Shown one piece after another: positions 1 through 10,128 of a DNA stretch of 47,205 nt (the first letter of the stretch is position 1; the number at the start of each line of letters is the position of its first letter). This stretch comes from Burkholderiales bacterium (GTDB lineage Bacteria > Pseudomonadota > Gammaproteobacteria > Burkholderiales > Burkholderiaceae), in the NCBI GenBank assembly GCA_026225455.1, contig JAMFSV010000221.1, forward strand, positions 1 to 47,205, in the 5' to 3' direction. The position numbers and the translations under genes are program-made. The notes below the pieces were generated by a model. It did no database searches. It had not been told where the DNA came from and was given only the letters and a program-made list of their open reading frames with translations.

Positions 1-426
1 ATCACCGCCGATGCGCTGGTTTCCGCCGTGCTGCACAGTCATTTTGCGGCAGGGCAAGCGCATCGGGCCTACGCCGTCGTGCGCGACGGGATCCTGGTCG
101 GCATGCTGGACCGGGCTACCTTGATGGCACAGCGAGAAGGGCCGGCCGCGGCGAAGATCGGCGATCTCTACGGCGCGAATGCACCCATTGTCGCGTTACC
201 GGGCGAGACCTGCAGGACCATTTCAAATCGTCTGGCGGTCCATGCGCTCGAACGACTGCCGGTGGTGGCGGATGTGCAGTCGCAGCGCCTGGTGGGGATT
301 GTCAGTCGCAGCGATCTGGTCAAGCTTTCCTCGGCAAATTCCGACGAGGAAGAGCTCCGGGAGATTTTCCAACGGCCGATCCATGCCCTGAAACTTGGCC
401 TCCGCCCGATGCTCAAAAGGAAATAG
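1..426 (+). CDS. C-terminal fragment of CBS-domain protein, probably ClC-type voltage-gated chloride channel (5' truncated by window edge)
   Basis: Frame is open from base 1 (ITADALVSAVLHSHF...) to TAG at 424-426; tandem CBS-like motifs (YAVVRDGILVGMLDRATL; LPVVADVQSQRLVGIVSRSDLVK). Confidence 0.7.
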   Translation: MTADALVSAVLHSHFAAGQAHRAYAVVRDGILVGMLDRATLMAQREGPAAAKIGDLYGANAPIVALPGETCRTISNRLAVHALERLPVVADVQSQRLVGIVSRSDLVKLSSANSDEEELREIFQRPIHALKLGLRPMLKRK

Positions 427-440
427 CGCCTGGGAATCCG

Positions 441-1457
441 TCAAGTTCGTGCCGCACGCCCGGTCGAGGCGCGAATGACCAACTCCGACAGAGGTACTTT
501 GTAGGCGCCGCGCTTGGGCTTGGTTCCGGTGATGCGATCCAGCGCGACTGCCACGGCGATTGATGCAATCGCCGCGGTGGGGAAACTCACGGTAGTCAGC
601 GCGGGGCGAAACTGATGCGCGAGGTGGATATTGGTGAGTCCGATAACCGAGAGGTCCAGCGGCACCCGCATGCCGAGATCCTCTGCCGCGTGGATCGCGC
701 CGATCGCCATCAAGTCGTTGGTGGCAAACAAGGCGGTGAGTTGAGGGTGCTCGCTCAACAAGACGCGCGCTGCGGCATAACCGCCTTCTATCGAGTCGAC
801 GGCAGGGGCGACGGTCACCGAATCGCCGCTGATTCCCTGCAATGCCAGTTCATCGAGAAAACCCTGTAGCCTAACCGATTGCGGTCCGCCCGAGCCTTGG
901 CCCATGACGGCACCGATGCGACGGTGGCCGAGTTGCACCAGATGGCCGGCGGCTAACGCACCTGCGTGGCCGTAGTCGACGGTGACGCAAGGCAGCGCTT
1001 GCGACGATTGGGCGCCTTCCCACATGCACAGCACCAGAGGCGAGCCGCGTTTGGCGATTTCGGCGAGTTCGGTTTTGCTGACATCGGTATTCATCACGAT
1101 CACCCCGGCGGCCAGCGTGCCGGCGATTTGATCGAGGTAGGCGCGGGCAATCGCCGGATTATCATCGGTGTTGCACACCAGCAGGAAATGACCGTGCCGC
1201 CGCGCCGCGCATTCGGCTTCGCGCACGAACTCGGGATAAAACGGGTTGGCGATATTCGATAACATCAGCGCGAGGGTCGAGGTGCGTCCCTCGGCCAGCG
1301 CGCGTGCCGTGAGATTGGGGCGGTAGCCGAGTTGGCGAATGGCGCTCATCACTTTATCGACGGTCGCCGGTTTTACTTTCTGCGGATTGCGCAGCACATT
1401 GGATACCGTGGCGGCCGTGACTTGCGCGTGCTGGGCAACTTCCGCGAGGGTCACCAT
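441..1457 (-). CDS. LacI family transcriptional regulator
   Basis: N-terminal HTH VTLAEVAQHAQVTAATVSNVLRNPQKVKPATVDKVMSAIRQLGYRPNLTARAL, then periplasmic-binding-like domain. Confidence 0.93.
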   Translation of the reverse strand: MVTLAEVAQHAQVTAATVSNVLRNPQKVKPATVDKVMSAIRQLGYRPNLTARALAEGRTSTLALMLSNIANPFYPEFVREAECAARRHGHFLLVCNTDDNPAIARAYLDQIAGTLAAGVIVMNTDVSKTELAEIAKRGSPLVLCMWEGAQSSQALPCVTVDYGHAGALAAGHLVQLGHRRIGAVMGQGSGGPQSVRLQGFLDELALQGISGDSVTVAPAVDSIEGGYAAARVLLSEHPQLTALFATNDLMAIGAIHAAEDLGMRVPLDLSVIGLTNIHLAHQFRPALTTVSFPTAAIASIAVAVALDRITGTKPKRGAYKVPLSELVIRASTGRAART

Positions 1458-1641
1458 GATGGGCCAATCAAACCGAGGGTAAACGACAGCAGAGGGTTAG
1501 TTCTGCATTGCTTGGGCGGGGTTTTATCCATATATTGAGACAGTCTCCTAAAGGTTGCGTGCCGCCAGTCGCCGAGTTAAGTTTCAAAAACGAAAGCAGG
1601 AGAGCGCTATAGTAAATTAAGCAGCGATTTTTTCAAGAGAA

Positions 1642-1659
1642 AATTTAAGCGCTTAAATT
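1642..1659. promoter_or_regulatory. Putative LacI-family operator (perfect 18-bp palindrome AATTTAAGCGCTTAAATT)
   Basis: Perfect palindrome with central AAGCGCTT, in the intergenic region between the divergent LacI gene and the ABC operon, about 38 bp upstream of the ATPase start. Confidence 0.75.
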
Positions 1660-1696
1660 CCGTTCTTGCTGTTTAGCTGTTGCCCCTTGGAGTGTT

Positions 1697-2836
1697 ATGA
1701 CCGCCATTTCTCTAAGAAATATTTCGAAGTCGTACGGCGACCATTTGCCGGTCCTGCGCGCGGTCAATCTTGATATCGATCAGCACGAGTTCTGCGTCTT
1801 CCTCGGGCCATCCGGTTGCGGCAAGTCGACCTTGTTGCGCTTGCTGGCAGGTCTCGAGGACCTGAGCGCGGGGGAATTGCATATCGGCGGTCAACGCATG
1901 AATCACGTGCAGCCGGCGGCGCGCGGCGTGGCGATGGTGTTTCAGAGTTACGCCTTGTTTCCACATATGTCGGTATTCGAAAATATCGCCTTTGGCTTGC
2001 GCATCGCGAAGGTCGCCGATGCTGAGATCCGGCGCCGCGTCGCCGCTGCGGCCTGTGTGCTGCAGATCGAAGCGCTTCTGGAACGTCGGCCCCGGGCCTT
2101 GTCCGGCGGCCAGCGGCAGCGGGTTGCGATAGGTCGTGCGATGGTGCGCGAGCCCAAGGTATTCCTGTTCGATGAGCCGCTATCCAATCTCGATGCCACG
2201 CTGCGCAGCCAGACGCGCATCGAGATCGGCCGTTTGCACCAGCGCTTTGCCCAAGCCAGTTCGGTGTATGTGACGCACGACCAAGTGGAGGCGATGACGT
2301 TGGCGGACAAGATCGTCTTGCTGCGCGCCGGGGAGGATATGACGCGGCAGGGCAGCATTGCGCAGATCGGCACACCGCTCGATCTTTACCACCGGCCGAA
2401 AAATATCTTCTGCGCCGGCTTCATCGGTTCGCCGCGCATGAATTTTCTGCCTGCGCGGGTTCTTGCGGCAAGCGTATCGGGGCTCGAAATACAGTTGCTC
2501 AATAGCGGTGAAATCCTGGTGTTGCCAGGATCTCGTCCGATGCCGGAAGGCGCCGCCGTGACCCTCGGCATCCGACCGGAACATCTCACCATGAACGCAT
2601 CGCACGCGGAAGGGCCGCGCCTGAGCTTGACCCGCGATGTGGTGTATGCGGAACAGTTGGGCGAAATGACTTATGTGCATCTTGAATCACCCGGCGCGAA
2701 CCCCTTGCTGGCGAAAGAACCGGGCAGCAGTTCGGTGCGGGCCGGCGAGCGGCATAAGTTCTTTTTCTCGACGGCGTCGTGTCACGTGTTCGATGAAACA
2801 GGCGATGCGGTGACGAGTATTGGAAATAGGAGTTGA
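1697..2836 (+). CDS. ABC transporter ATP-binding protein (MalK/UgpC-like sugar importer)
   Basis: Walker A GPSGCGKST, signature LSGGQRQRVAIGRA, Walker B VFLFDEPLSNLDA, C-terminal TOBE-like region. Confidence 0.93.
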   Translation: MTAISLRNISKSYGDHLPVLRAVNLDIDQHEFCVFLGPSGCGKSTLLRLLAGLEDLSAGELHIGGQRMNHVQPAARGVAMVFQSYALFPHMSVFENIAFGLRIAKVADAEIRRRVAAAACVLQIEALLERRPRALSGGQRQRVAIGRAMVREPKVFLFDEPLSNLDATLRSQTRIEIGRLHQRFAQASSVYVTHDQVEAMTLADKIVLLRAGEDMTRQGSIAQIGTPLDLYHRPKNIFCAGFIGSPRMNFLPARVLAASVSGLEIQLLNSGEILVLPGSRPMPEGAAVTLGIRPEHLTMNASHAEGPRLSLTRDVVYAEQLGEMTYVHLESPGANPLLAKEPGSSSVRAGERHKFFFSTASCHVFDETGDAVTSIGNRS

Positions 2837-2895
2837 AACCGTCGTAACCGGGCGGCCGGCAAGCCGTCAATAAAAAAATAGACCAGGAGACAATA

Positions 2896-4137
2896 ATGAA
2901 ATTCGGAGTAAGAAAATTTTTACTTGCAGGCATCGCCTGCGCTGCTTTGACGGCATGGACCTACGTCGATGCCGCGACCCTGAGGGTGATTGTCTCGGCG
3001 CGCGGCAGCCAGCGTGACGTGTGGCAAAGCGCCTTCGACCAGTTCAAGAAAGCCAATCCCGACGTCGATCTAAAAATCACCTATGTCGGCGAGGAGGCCT
3101 ACAAGGTGCAGATGTCGGGCTGGCTGGTCAACGATCCGCCGGATGTGCTGAGTTGGCATAACGGCGAACGGATGGCATATTTCGCGCGACGCGGCCTGCT
3201 GGAAGATCTCAGCGCGGATTGGCAAAAGGATGGCTGGAATCAGACCTATGCGGCAGTCAAACCACCGTCGACCTACGCCGGAAAACAATATGCGGCGCCG
3301 CTGGGTTACGACTCGTATGGTTTCTTTTATCGCAAGGATCTGTTTGAGAAAGCAGGTATTTCCGGCGAACCGGCTAGCTGGGAACAATTCCTGGACGACT
3401 GCAAAAAACTGAAAGCAGCGGGTATCGCGCCGATCGCCGTAGCCGCCAAGGATGCATGGACGCTGGCAGCCTGGTTCGACTATTTCGATTTGCGCATCAA
3501 CGGTTACGCCTTTCACGAACAATTGATGGCGGGGGATATCGCTTATACGGACCCACGGGTGCGCAAGGTCTACGCAGCATGGAAGGGATTGATCGACAAT
3601 AAATATTTTGTCGACAACGCATTGTCGTACGACCTTGACTCGGTGAGCCCGCTACTGGTCAACGGTCAGGCCGCCATGATGCTGATGGGGACCTTCTTTT
3701 CCGCCGGACTGCCTGCGGCGACCAAGGCGCAGATGGGTTATTTCCGCTTCCCGGTAATCGACCAGGCAGTGCCGCTGGCTGAGGATGGTCCGGTGAATAT
3801 CCTGATGGTTCCGGCCAAGGCGAGCAACAAAAAAGATGCCCGCCGTTTGCTGGCTTTTATCGAGCAAGCTCCGCTCAATGGCGAACTGGCCAAAGGTTGG
3901 GGGCAACTGCCGTCGAACAATCAGGCACCGGAACCGCAAGATCCGATCTCGAAGATTGGCTTCCAAATACTGTCGAGTACGCCCGGCGGCGTGGCTCAGT
4001 TTTATGACCGGGACATGACCAAGGAAATGGCCGACGAGGGAATGAAGGGGATGCAGCAATTTTATAGCGACCCCGGCCAACTCGAGCAGATTCTGGCGCG
4101 GCTCGAACAAGCTCGTCAGCGTATCTACAAGAAATAA
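2896..4137 (+). CDS. Extracellular sugar-binding protein of ABC transporter
   Basis: Signal peptide-like N-terminus; family-1 solute-binding protein pattern (FDQFKKANPDVDLKITYVGEEAYKVQM...); between ABC ATPase and permeases. Confidence 0.92.
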   Translation: MKFGVRKFLLAGIACAALTAWTYVDAATLRVIVSARGSQRDVWQSAFDQFKKANPDVDLKITYVGEEAYKVQMSGWLVNDPPDVLSWHNGERMAYFARRGLLEDLSADWQKDGWNQTYAAVKPPSTYAGKQYAAPLGYDSYGFFYRKDLFEKAGISGEPASWEQFLDDCKKLKAAGIAPIAVAAKDAWTLAAWFDYFDLRINGYAFHEQLMAGDIAYTDPRVRKVYAAWKGLIDNKYFVDNALSYDLDSVSPLLVNGQAAMMLMGTFFSAGLPAATKAQMGYFRFPVIDQAVPLAEDGPVNILMVPAKASNKKDARRLLAFIEQAPLNGELAKGWGQLPSNNQAPEPQDPISKIGFQILSSTPGGVAQFYDRDMTKEMADEGMKGMQQFYSDPGQLEQILARLEQARQRIYKK

Positions 4138-4221
4138 GGCGGCATCTCCGGATCGCGGCAGTTGGTCTTCATGCCAATTGCCGCGACCTCGACCTTCCTT
4201 GATTGGAGCCGGATTCCTATT

Positions 4222-5136
4222 ATGTCCACCACTCTGTTCGGCAAAATAAGGCAACGCGGACACGCGCGCAGCAAGGCGCCGGCACCGCTGAGCCGGCGGC
4301 GCAATCGGGCGGCGTTATTGTTTCTGCTACCGGGCGCGCTGCTGTTTTCAGCCTACGTTATCTATCCGATTATCAGCAGCATCGTGCTCAGTTTTTATCA
4401 GTGGGACGGGATGACACCCAGGGTATTTGTGGGCCTGGATAACTACCGCGAGCTATTGCAATCCGACACCTTCTATACCGCGCTGAAGAACAACCTTATC
4501 TGGCTGCTGCTGTTTCTGGCGGCGCCGCCGGCCGGTCTGGCCCTGGCTTTATATCTGAATCAGAGCATGCGCGGCATGCGCCTGGTGAAATCGCTGTTCT
4601 TCGCCCCGTTCGTTTTGCCCGGCGTGGTGGTGGGGCTGGTTTTTGGATGGTTTTACGATCCGACTTACGGTTTGCTGAAATTGATTGTCGGGCACGGTAT
4701 CCCGGTGCTGGGCGATCCGCGTTATGTGACCTATGGAATTATTGTTGCCGCACTCTGGCCGCAGATTCCTTTTTGCATGATTTTGTATCTCACCGGTCTC
4801 ACCGCCATCAATAGCGAAATTATCGAAGCAGGCCGGATGGAGGGCGCCCGAGGGTTTCAATTGCTGTGGCACGTCATTCTGCCCCAACTGCGACCCGCGA
4901 CTTTTATGGCGGTGGTCCTCACGGTCATCGGCGCGCTACGCAGTTTCGACTTGATTTCGGTGATGAGCGGAGGCGGTCCTTTCGACAGTTCGACGGTTCT
5001 CGCTTATTTCATGTATGACCAGGCGATCAAATATTACCGGGAAGGTTATTCCGCTGCCATCGCGGTGGTGTTGTTCCTGATCATGTTGATCTTTATTACG
5101 TGGCAGTTGCGCCGTCTGTTTCGCAACGAATCCTGA
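4222..5136 (+). CDS. ABC transporter permease (MalF/UgpA-like)
   Basis: Multiple TM segments; EAA-loop-like EAGRMEGARGFQLLWHVILPQLRP. The ORF opens at 4162 but ATG 4222 gives a more typical N-terminus. Confidence 0.9.
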   Translation: MSTTLFGKIRQRGHARSKAPAPLSRRRNRAALLFLLPGALLFSAYVIYPIISSIVLSFYQWDGMTPRVFVGLDNYRELLQSDTFYTALKNNLIWLLLFLAAPPAGLALALYLNQSMRGMRLVKSLFFAPFVLPGVVVGLVFGWFYDPTYGLLKLIVGHGIPVLGDPRYVTYGIIVAALWPQIPFCMILYLTGLTAINSEIIEAGRMEGARGFQLLWHVILPQLRPATFMAVVLTVIGALRSFDLISVMSGGGPFDSSTVLAYFMYDQAIKYYREGYSAAIAVVLFLIMLIFITWQLRRLFRNES

Positions 5137-5145
5137 GGAGCCGCC

Positions 5146-5997
5146 ATGTATCCGCTACCGATTTCCCGTTGGCACCCCACCAGCCGCCTGTTGTATCGCC
5201 TTTCCTTGCCCTGTGCCTTGTTGTTGTGGTTGATGCCCTTGATTGCGGTGCTGCTCACCTCGATTCGGTCCAGCGACGAGTTATCCGCGGGCAATTATTG
5301 GGGTTGGCCCAGGCACTTTAATTTGATTGAAAATTACCGCACCGCGTTGACCCAGACGCCGATGCTGCATTACTTCTGGAATACTTGCCTGATCACGGTG
5401 CCGTCGGTCGCCGTATCGATTTTTCTGGCATCGATGGCGGGGCATGCACTGGCCAATTACCGTTTTCGCGGCAATCTGCTGGTGCTGGCGATTTTTGTCG
5501 CGGGCAATTTTGTGCCGATCCAGATACTGATGATTCCGGTACGCGACTTGACCTTGCGCCTGGGTTTGTACAACACGGTGTGGGGATTGGTGTTATTCCA
5601 TATCGCATTTCAGACCGGTTTTTGCACTCTTTTCCTGCGTAATTTTATTCGTGAATTACCGTATGAATTGATTGAGGCTGCGCGCATCGAAGGTGCCAGC
5701 GAATGGGCGATCTACGCTCGGGTGGTGCTGCCGCTGGTACGCCCGGCGCTGGCGGCGCTCGGCATTCTGGTGTTTACCTTCGTCTGGAACGATTATTTCT
5801 GGGCTTTATGCCTGACACAGGGTGACGATGCGGCGCCCATCACGGTGGGGGTTGCCGCGCTGAGAGGGCAATGGACCACTTCATGGAATCTGGTGTCCGC
5901 CGGGTCGGTGCTGGCGGCACTGCCTTCTGTCGCGATGTTCTTTGCGATGCAGAAACATTTTGTCGCCGGACTGACCTTCGGCGCCACCAAAGGATAA
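5146..5997 (+). CDS. ABC transporter permease (MalG/UgpE-like)
   Basis: EAA loop EAARIEGASEWAIYARVVLPLVRPALAALGI; 9 bp after preceding permease. Confidence 0.92.
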   Translation: MYPLPISRWHPTSRLLYRLSLPCALLLWLMPLIAVLLTSIRSSDELSAGNYWGWPRHFNLIENYRTALTQTPMLHYFWNTCLITVPSVAVSIFLASMAGHALANYRFRGNLLVLAIFVAGNFVPIQILMIPVRDLTLRLGLYNTVWGLVLFHIAFQTGFCTLFLRNFIRELPYELIEAARIEGASEWAIYARVVLPLVRPALAALGILVFTFVWNDYFWALCLTQGDDAAPITVGVAALRGQWTTSWNLVSAGSVLAALPSVAMFFAMQKHFVAGLTFGATKG

Positions 5998-6137
5998 GCA
6001 CGGATCCGCAACAATCCCTGGCGGCGAGCGCACGTCGGTAACGCCGCGCCCGCGTGTCTCAGTATCGCGTAGACGGGATATAAGCCGCTGTCCCGCTGCG
6101 CTCACGATATCGACCTGTCATTTACTGTGAGAGCACC

Positions 6138-8099
6138 ATGCATTTAGGCGTTTGTTACTACCCCGAACAATGGCCGCAAGATCAATGGGCCGGCGATGCG
6201 CGTCGCATGGTCGAACTCGGCATCAGCCGGGTTCGCATTGCCGAATTTGCCTGGGGCAGGATGGAGCCGGAACCCGGCCGTTATACATGGGCCTGGCTCG
6301 ACAGCGCCATCGACGTACTGGCGCAAGCCGGACTCAAGGTGATACTCGGCACACCTACGGCGACGCCGCCCAAATGGTTGGTCGATCTGCACCCCGAGAT
6401 TCTGCCTGTGGCCCAGAACGGCACGAGGCTGAATTTCGGTTCGCGGCGCCATTACGATATTTCAAGTCCGGTCTATCGCGAATATTGTGCGCAGATCGTG
6501 ACTGCCATGGTGCGCCGTTACGGTACTCATCCGGCTGTGATTGCCTGGCAGACCGACAACGAGCTGGGTTGTCACGACACCGTGCCAAGCTATACCGGCG
6601 CGGCACGCGAGCGATTTCAGGATTGGCTGGCGGTGCGTTATGGCGAGGTCGCCGGTTTGAATGCGGCGTGGGGCAACGTGTTCTGGAGCATGGAGTATCG
6701 CAGTTTCAACGAAGTCGGCTTGCCCAACCTTACTCCCACTGACGCCAATCCGAGTCACTGGCTCGATTTCCGCCGCTTCATGTCGAGCGAAGTCGCTAGC
6801 TTCCATGCGCTGCAAGGCGCGCTGATACGTGAAGGGTCGCCGGGGCGTGACCTGCTGCACAATTTCATGGGTTTTTTCACCAGCTTCGATCACTACGAAT
6901 TGGCCCAAACCGGCCTGGATGTGGCGGCCTGGGACAGCTATCCCTTGCCGCGCACGGAAGTGCTGTGGTTCGACGAAACCGACAAGCATCGCTGGGCACG
7001 CAGCGGGCATCCCGACATTCCGGCCTTCAACCACGACCTGTATCGCGGCGTCGGTCGTGGGCGCATGTGGGTGATGGAACAGCAAGTGGGGCCGGTCAAT
7101 TGGGCGCCGCATAATCCGGTACCCAAAGCGGGCATGGCGCGGCTCTGGACTTGGGAGGCATTTGCGCACGGCGCGGAACTGGTGTCCTATTTCCGCTGGC
7201 GGCAAGCGCCGTTCGCGCAGGAACAAATGCATTCCGGCATCAACGCGCCGGACGACCGGCTGACCGCGGGAGGCTATGAAATAGGCCGGGTTGCCGCCGA
7301 GTTGGCTGATTTCGATCGGACTGCGGTGGGCTGGACCGGGCCTGCGCAGGTGGCGGTGTTATTCGACTATCCCGCCGACTGGATGGTGCAGATCCAGCGT
7401 CACGGCGCCGATTTCGACTATCAAAAAATCGTCTTCGAATGGTATAGCTGCCTGCGGGCAATGGGTCTGGATGTCGATATCCTGCCGGTAAGCGCCGACC
7501 TGACGGGCTATCGGCTGGTGCTGGCGCCGACCCTGCCGGTGGTGCCCGAAAGCCTGGTGGCGCAAATCAAGGCGGGTGACGCGCATTGGTTGTTCGGGCC
7601 GCGTACCGGTTCGAAGACGCCGGATTTTGCGATTCCCGCGACGCTGCCGCCGGGTCCGCTGCAGTCGGTGCTGGCACTGCGGGTTGCGCAAAGCGAGTCA
7701 TTGCGCCCCTCACTGCGGCCACGGGTGACGCTTGATGGCGTCGAGGGGCAGGGCCTGTGCTGGCGCGACCACGTCGAGGCGGGTGAGGGCGTCGAAGTCG
7801 AGGCACGTTTTGACGATGGCGTGCCGGCGCTGGTGCGCTCGGGCCGGGTGCGTCTGGCGACCGCATGTTTCGATCCAGTGCTGCTGCGTGCAGTTATCGC
7901 GCGCAGCGTACGCGAGGCCGGGATCGATGTTGTGTCGCTGCCGGACGGTGTGCGTTTGCGCCGGCTGGGGCGGGTCTGTTTCGCTTTCAATTATGGCGAC
8001 GAGGTTTGGCATGCCGCCGTGCCCGACGGGACGCGTTTCTTGTTGGGTGGAGCGGAATTGGGGGCGGCGGAGGTTGCGGCGTGGGTCGAGACGTCTTAA
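6138..8099 (+). CDS. Beta-galactosidase, glycoside hydrolase family 42
   Basis: N-terminus MHLGVCYYPEQWPQDQW...VRIAEFAWGRMEPEPGRYTWAWLD and WQTDNELGCHDT are characteristic of GH42; no signal peptide. Confidence 0.93.
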   Translation: MHLGVCYYPEQWPQDQWAGDARRMVELGISRVRIAEFAWGRMEPEPGRYTWAWLDSAIDVLAQAGLKVILGTPTATPPKWLVDLHPEILPVAQNGTRLNFGSRRHYDISSPVYREYCAQIVTAMVRRYGTHPAVIAWQTDNELGCHDTVPSYTGAARERFQDWLAVRYGEVAGLNAAWGNVFWSMEYRSFNEVGLPNLTPTDANPSHWLDFRRFMSSEVASFHALQGALIREGSPGRDLLHNFMGFFTSFDHYELAQTGLDVAAWDSYPLPRTEVLWFDETDKHRWARSGHPDIPAFNHDLYRGVGRGRMWVMEQQVGPVNWAPHNPVPKAGMARLWTWEAFAHGAELVSYFRWRQAPFAQEQMHSGINAPDDRLTAGGYEIGRVAAELADFDRTAVGWTGPAQVAVLFDYPADWMVQIQRHGADFDYQKIVFEWYSCLRAMGLDVDILPVSADLTGYRLVLAPTLPVVPESLVAQIKAGDAHWLFGPRTGSKTPDFAIPATLPPGPLQSVLALRVAQSESLRPSLRPRVTLDGVEGQGLCWRDHVEAGEGVEVEARFDDGVPALVRSGRVRLATACFDPVLLRAVIARSVREAGIDVVSLPDGVRLRRLGRVCFAFNYGDEVWHAAVPDGTRFLLGGAELGAAEVAAWVETS

Positions 8100-8220
8100 C
8101 TGTCATCCGGGTTGGGTCGCGGACCCGCTCGAGCGTCGTGCGCGTTATCGTATGGCACGACGGAACGGTCATCCGGTGTTACGCTATTTCAAAGACCTTC
8201 AGACACAACCCCCATCCTTC

Positions 8221-9498
8221 ATGAACTCACGATTTACCCGGCTCGCGCGCATTCCATCCTTTTTGCCGTTGGCGAGCGCCACCCTGATGCTGGGTGTGGC
8301 GATGTCGTTCACCGCGCCTTATCTGTCGCTGTTCGGCATCGAGCGCATCGCGATGACGCCGCTTAAATTGGGCTTGTTTATGACCCTGATCGCCGCCAGC
8401 GGGGTTGCGGCCAGCACCTGGGCGGGCAAGTGGTCCGACCGGCATGGCCGGCGCCGGCCGTTGCTGGTGGCGGCGCTGATCGCCTCAGCGCTCGGCTTTG
8501 TGTGCCTATGCCGGGTGCGCGACTACACGCTGCTGCTGCTGATCGGTGTGGCGTTTCTCGGTGCCGGCGGCTCGGCAATCTCGTTGATTTTTTCTTTCGG
8601 TCGAGCGGCCATTCCGGCGCGGGATGAGGCCGAGCGAACTTTTATCACCGCAACGCTGCGCACCTTGTTGTCGGTAGCGTGGGTATTCGGCCCGCCAGTA
8701 GGCGCCCTGGTACTCGCGGCGACCGGCTTCTCGGGCCTGTTCTTGTTCGCCGCGACCAGTTTCACGGCATGTGCGGTCATCGTGGCCCGAATCAAGGAAC
8801 CGGCTGAGCGTGGCCGACAGGGCACGGCGCCGCTTGCGGGCGACGCGGTCTCGCTGATGGAAATGGCGGCGTTATCCGAATTGTCCATGCCGATCGCGGT
8901 GACGCAGCCTCCGGCGCGCGCCACCGTACCGCTGCGGATGATTTGGCGGCCGGTGCTGGCTTTAACCCTGATCGGCTTGGCCGCCAACGCGACCATCATC
9001 GTGCTGCCGCTATATATGGTGCTTGGGCTGGGCGGTACGCGCATTGAAGTATCGATCATGCTGGGGCTGGGCGCATTTCTCGAGATCCCCATGATGCTGG
9101 TGCTCGGCGCGCGGGGCTCGATGCTGAACAAGCAGCGCTGGCTGGCCGCGGCCGCGGCGGTGCATCTGCTGTATTTTGTCGCGGTGGCGGCCGCCGGCCA
9201 CGTCTGGACCCTGATTCCGATGCAGGCCTTGAGTGCGTTTGTGGTTGCGGTCACGTCGTGCCTGGGGATGACTTATATCCAGGATCTGCAGCCGGATTCA
9301 CCGGGCGCGTCCACGGCACTGTTCTTTAATGCTGCGCGAGTCGGCTCGATATTGTCGGGGGTGCTTTCCGGCGTGCTGGTGGGTAGCATCGGCTATAAAG
9401 GCACCTTCCTGGCCTGTGCGTGCTTGGCTGGGGTCGCGTTTTGGCTGTTTTCGAAGCCGCTGGCCGGTGGTGGGCACGGATTGCAGGTCGAAGGTTAG
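8221..9498 (+). CDS. MFS transporter, sugar efflux (SetA/SetB-like)
   Basis: Start MNSRFTRLARIPSFLPLASATLMLGVAMSFTAPYLSLF; about 12 TM segments. The listed 588-aa ORF from 7732 overlaps GH42 and its N-terminus is not credible. Confidence 0.8.
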   Translation: MNSRFTRLARIPSFLPLASATLMLGVAMSFTAPYLSLFGIERIAMTPLKLGLFMTLIAASGVAASTWAGKWSDRHGRRRPLLVAALIASALGFVCLCRVRDYTLLLLIGVAFLGAGGSAISLIFSFGRAAIPARDEAERTFITATLRTLLSVAWVFGPPVGALVLAATGFSGLFLFAATSFTACAVIVARIKEPAERGRQGTAPLAGDAVSLMEMAALSELSMPIAVTQPPARATVPLRMIWRPVLALTLIGLAANATIIVLPLYMVLGLGGTRIEVSIMLGLGAFLEIPMMLVLGARGSMLNKQRWLAAAAAVHLLYFVAVAAAGHVWTLIPMQALSAFVVAVTSCLGMTYIQDLQPDSPGASTALFFNAARVGSILSGVLSGVLVGSIGYKGTFLACACLAGVAFWLFSKPLAGGGHGLQVEG

Positions 9499-9662
9499 AC
9501 CGGCAGAAGCATGAATAATGACGGAGCGGGCCGGATGATCAAATATTGCGCGGCCCTTGAGCCAGAAGCCGCGATGCAGGGTCAGGGTGCTGCGCGCGGC
9601 TTCCATTGCTGACTTATCTTCCGGCTGCAACGGCAGCCTGATTACGCAGAGGCTGGCTCAGC

Positions 9663-10013
9663 TTAGCGCCGCCACGGATCCGGGTGGTGGACCTGCCAAT
9701 CATGACGCGACCAGTAACGATGGCCGTCCCAGTAGTTGTCGCCATGCCAGCCGATGGAGATCGAAACTCGGCTGACGGGCGCGGGAGCCACATAAACGGG
9801 CGCAGGGGCAACATAGACCGGAGCCGGGGCGTAATACGCCGGCGCGGGAGCGTAATAGACGGGTGGCGCAGCCACATAGACCGGTGCCGGCGCGTAGGCA
9901 TGGCCGACCCCGATGTTGATGCCGACGTTGACGTGCGATGCAAGCGCCCACTGAGATGCCGATAATGCAATTACGCCGACCATCAGCGGTAAAACCAGAT
10001 TTTTCTTCATCAA
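9663..10013 (-). CDS. Small secreted protein with low-complexity (A/Y)PAPVYVA repeats
   Basis: Signal peptide MMKKNLVLPLMVGVIALSASQWALA, repeated YAPAPVYVAAPPVYYAPAPAYYAPAPVYVAPAPV, C-terminal GWHGDNYWDGHRYWSRHDWQVHHPDPWRR. Confidence 0.75.
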   Translation of the reverse strand: MMKKNLVLPLMVGVIALSASQWALASHVNVGINIGVGHAYAPAPVYVAAPPVYYAPAPAYYAPAPVYVAPAPVYVAPAPVSRVSISIGWHGDNYWDGHRYWSRHDWQVHHPDPWRR

Positions 10014-10128
10014 ACAATCTCGTTAGCTTTTATAAAATGAAGCGTTGTCCTATCGCAGCCGGATCGAGCATGTCTTGCTGCGCCGGCTGATAAAAACCCG
10101 CCTCGTTGCACATGCTTGACGCCCGGAC

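Noticed and set aside
7732-8220. N-terminal extension of the MFS ORF overlapping the GH42 gene
   Set aside because: Arg/Cys-rich out-of-frame read of GH42; the MFS protein starts convincingly at ATG 8221.
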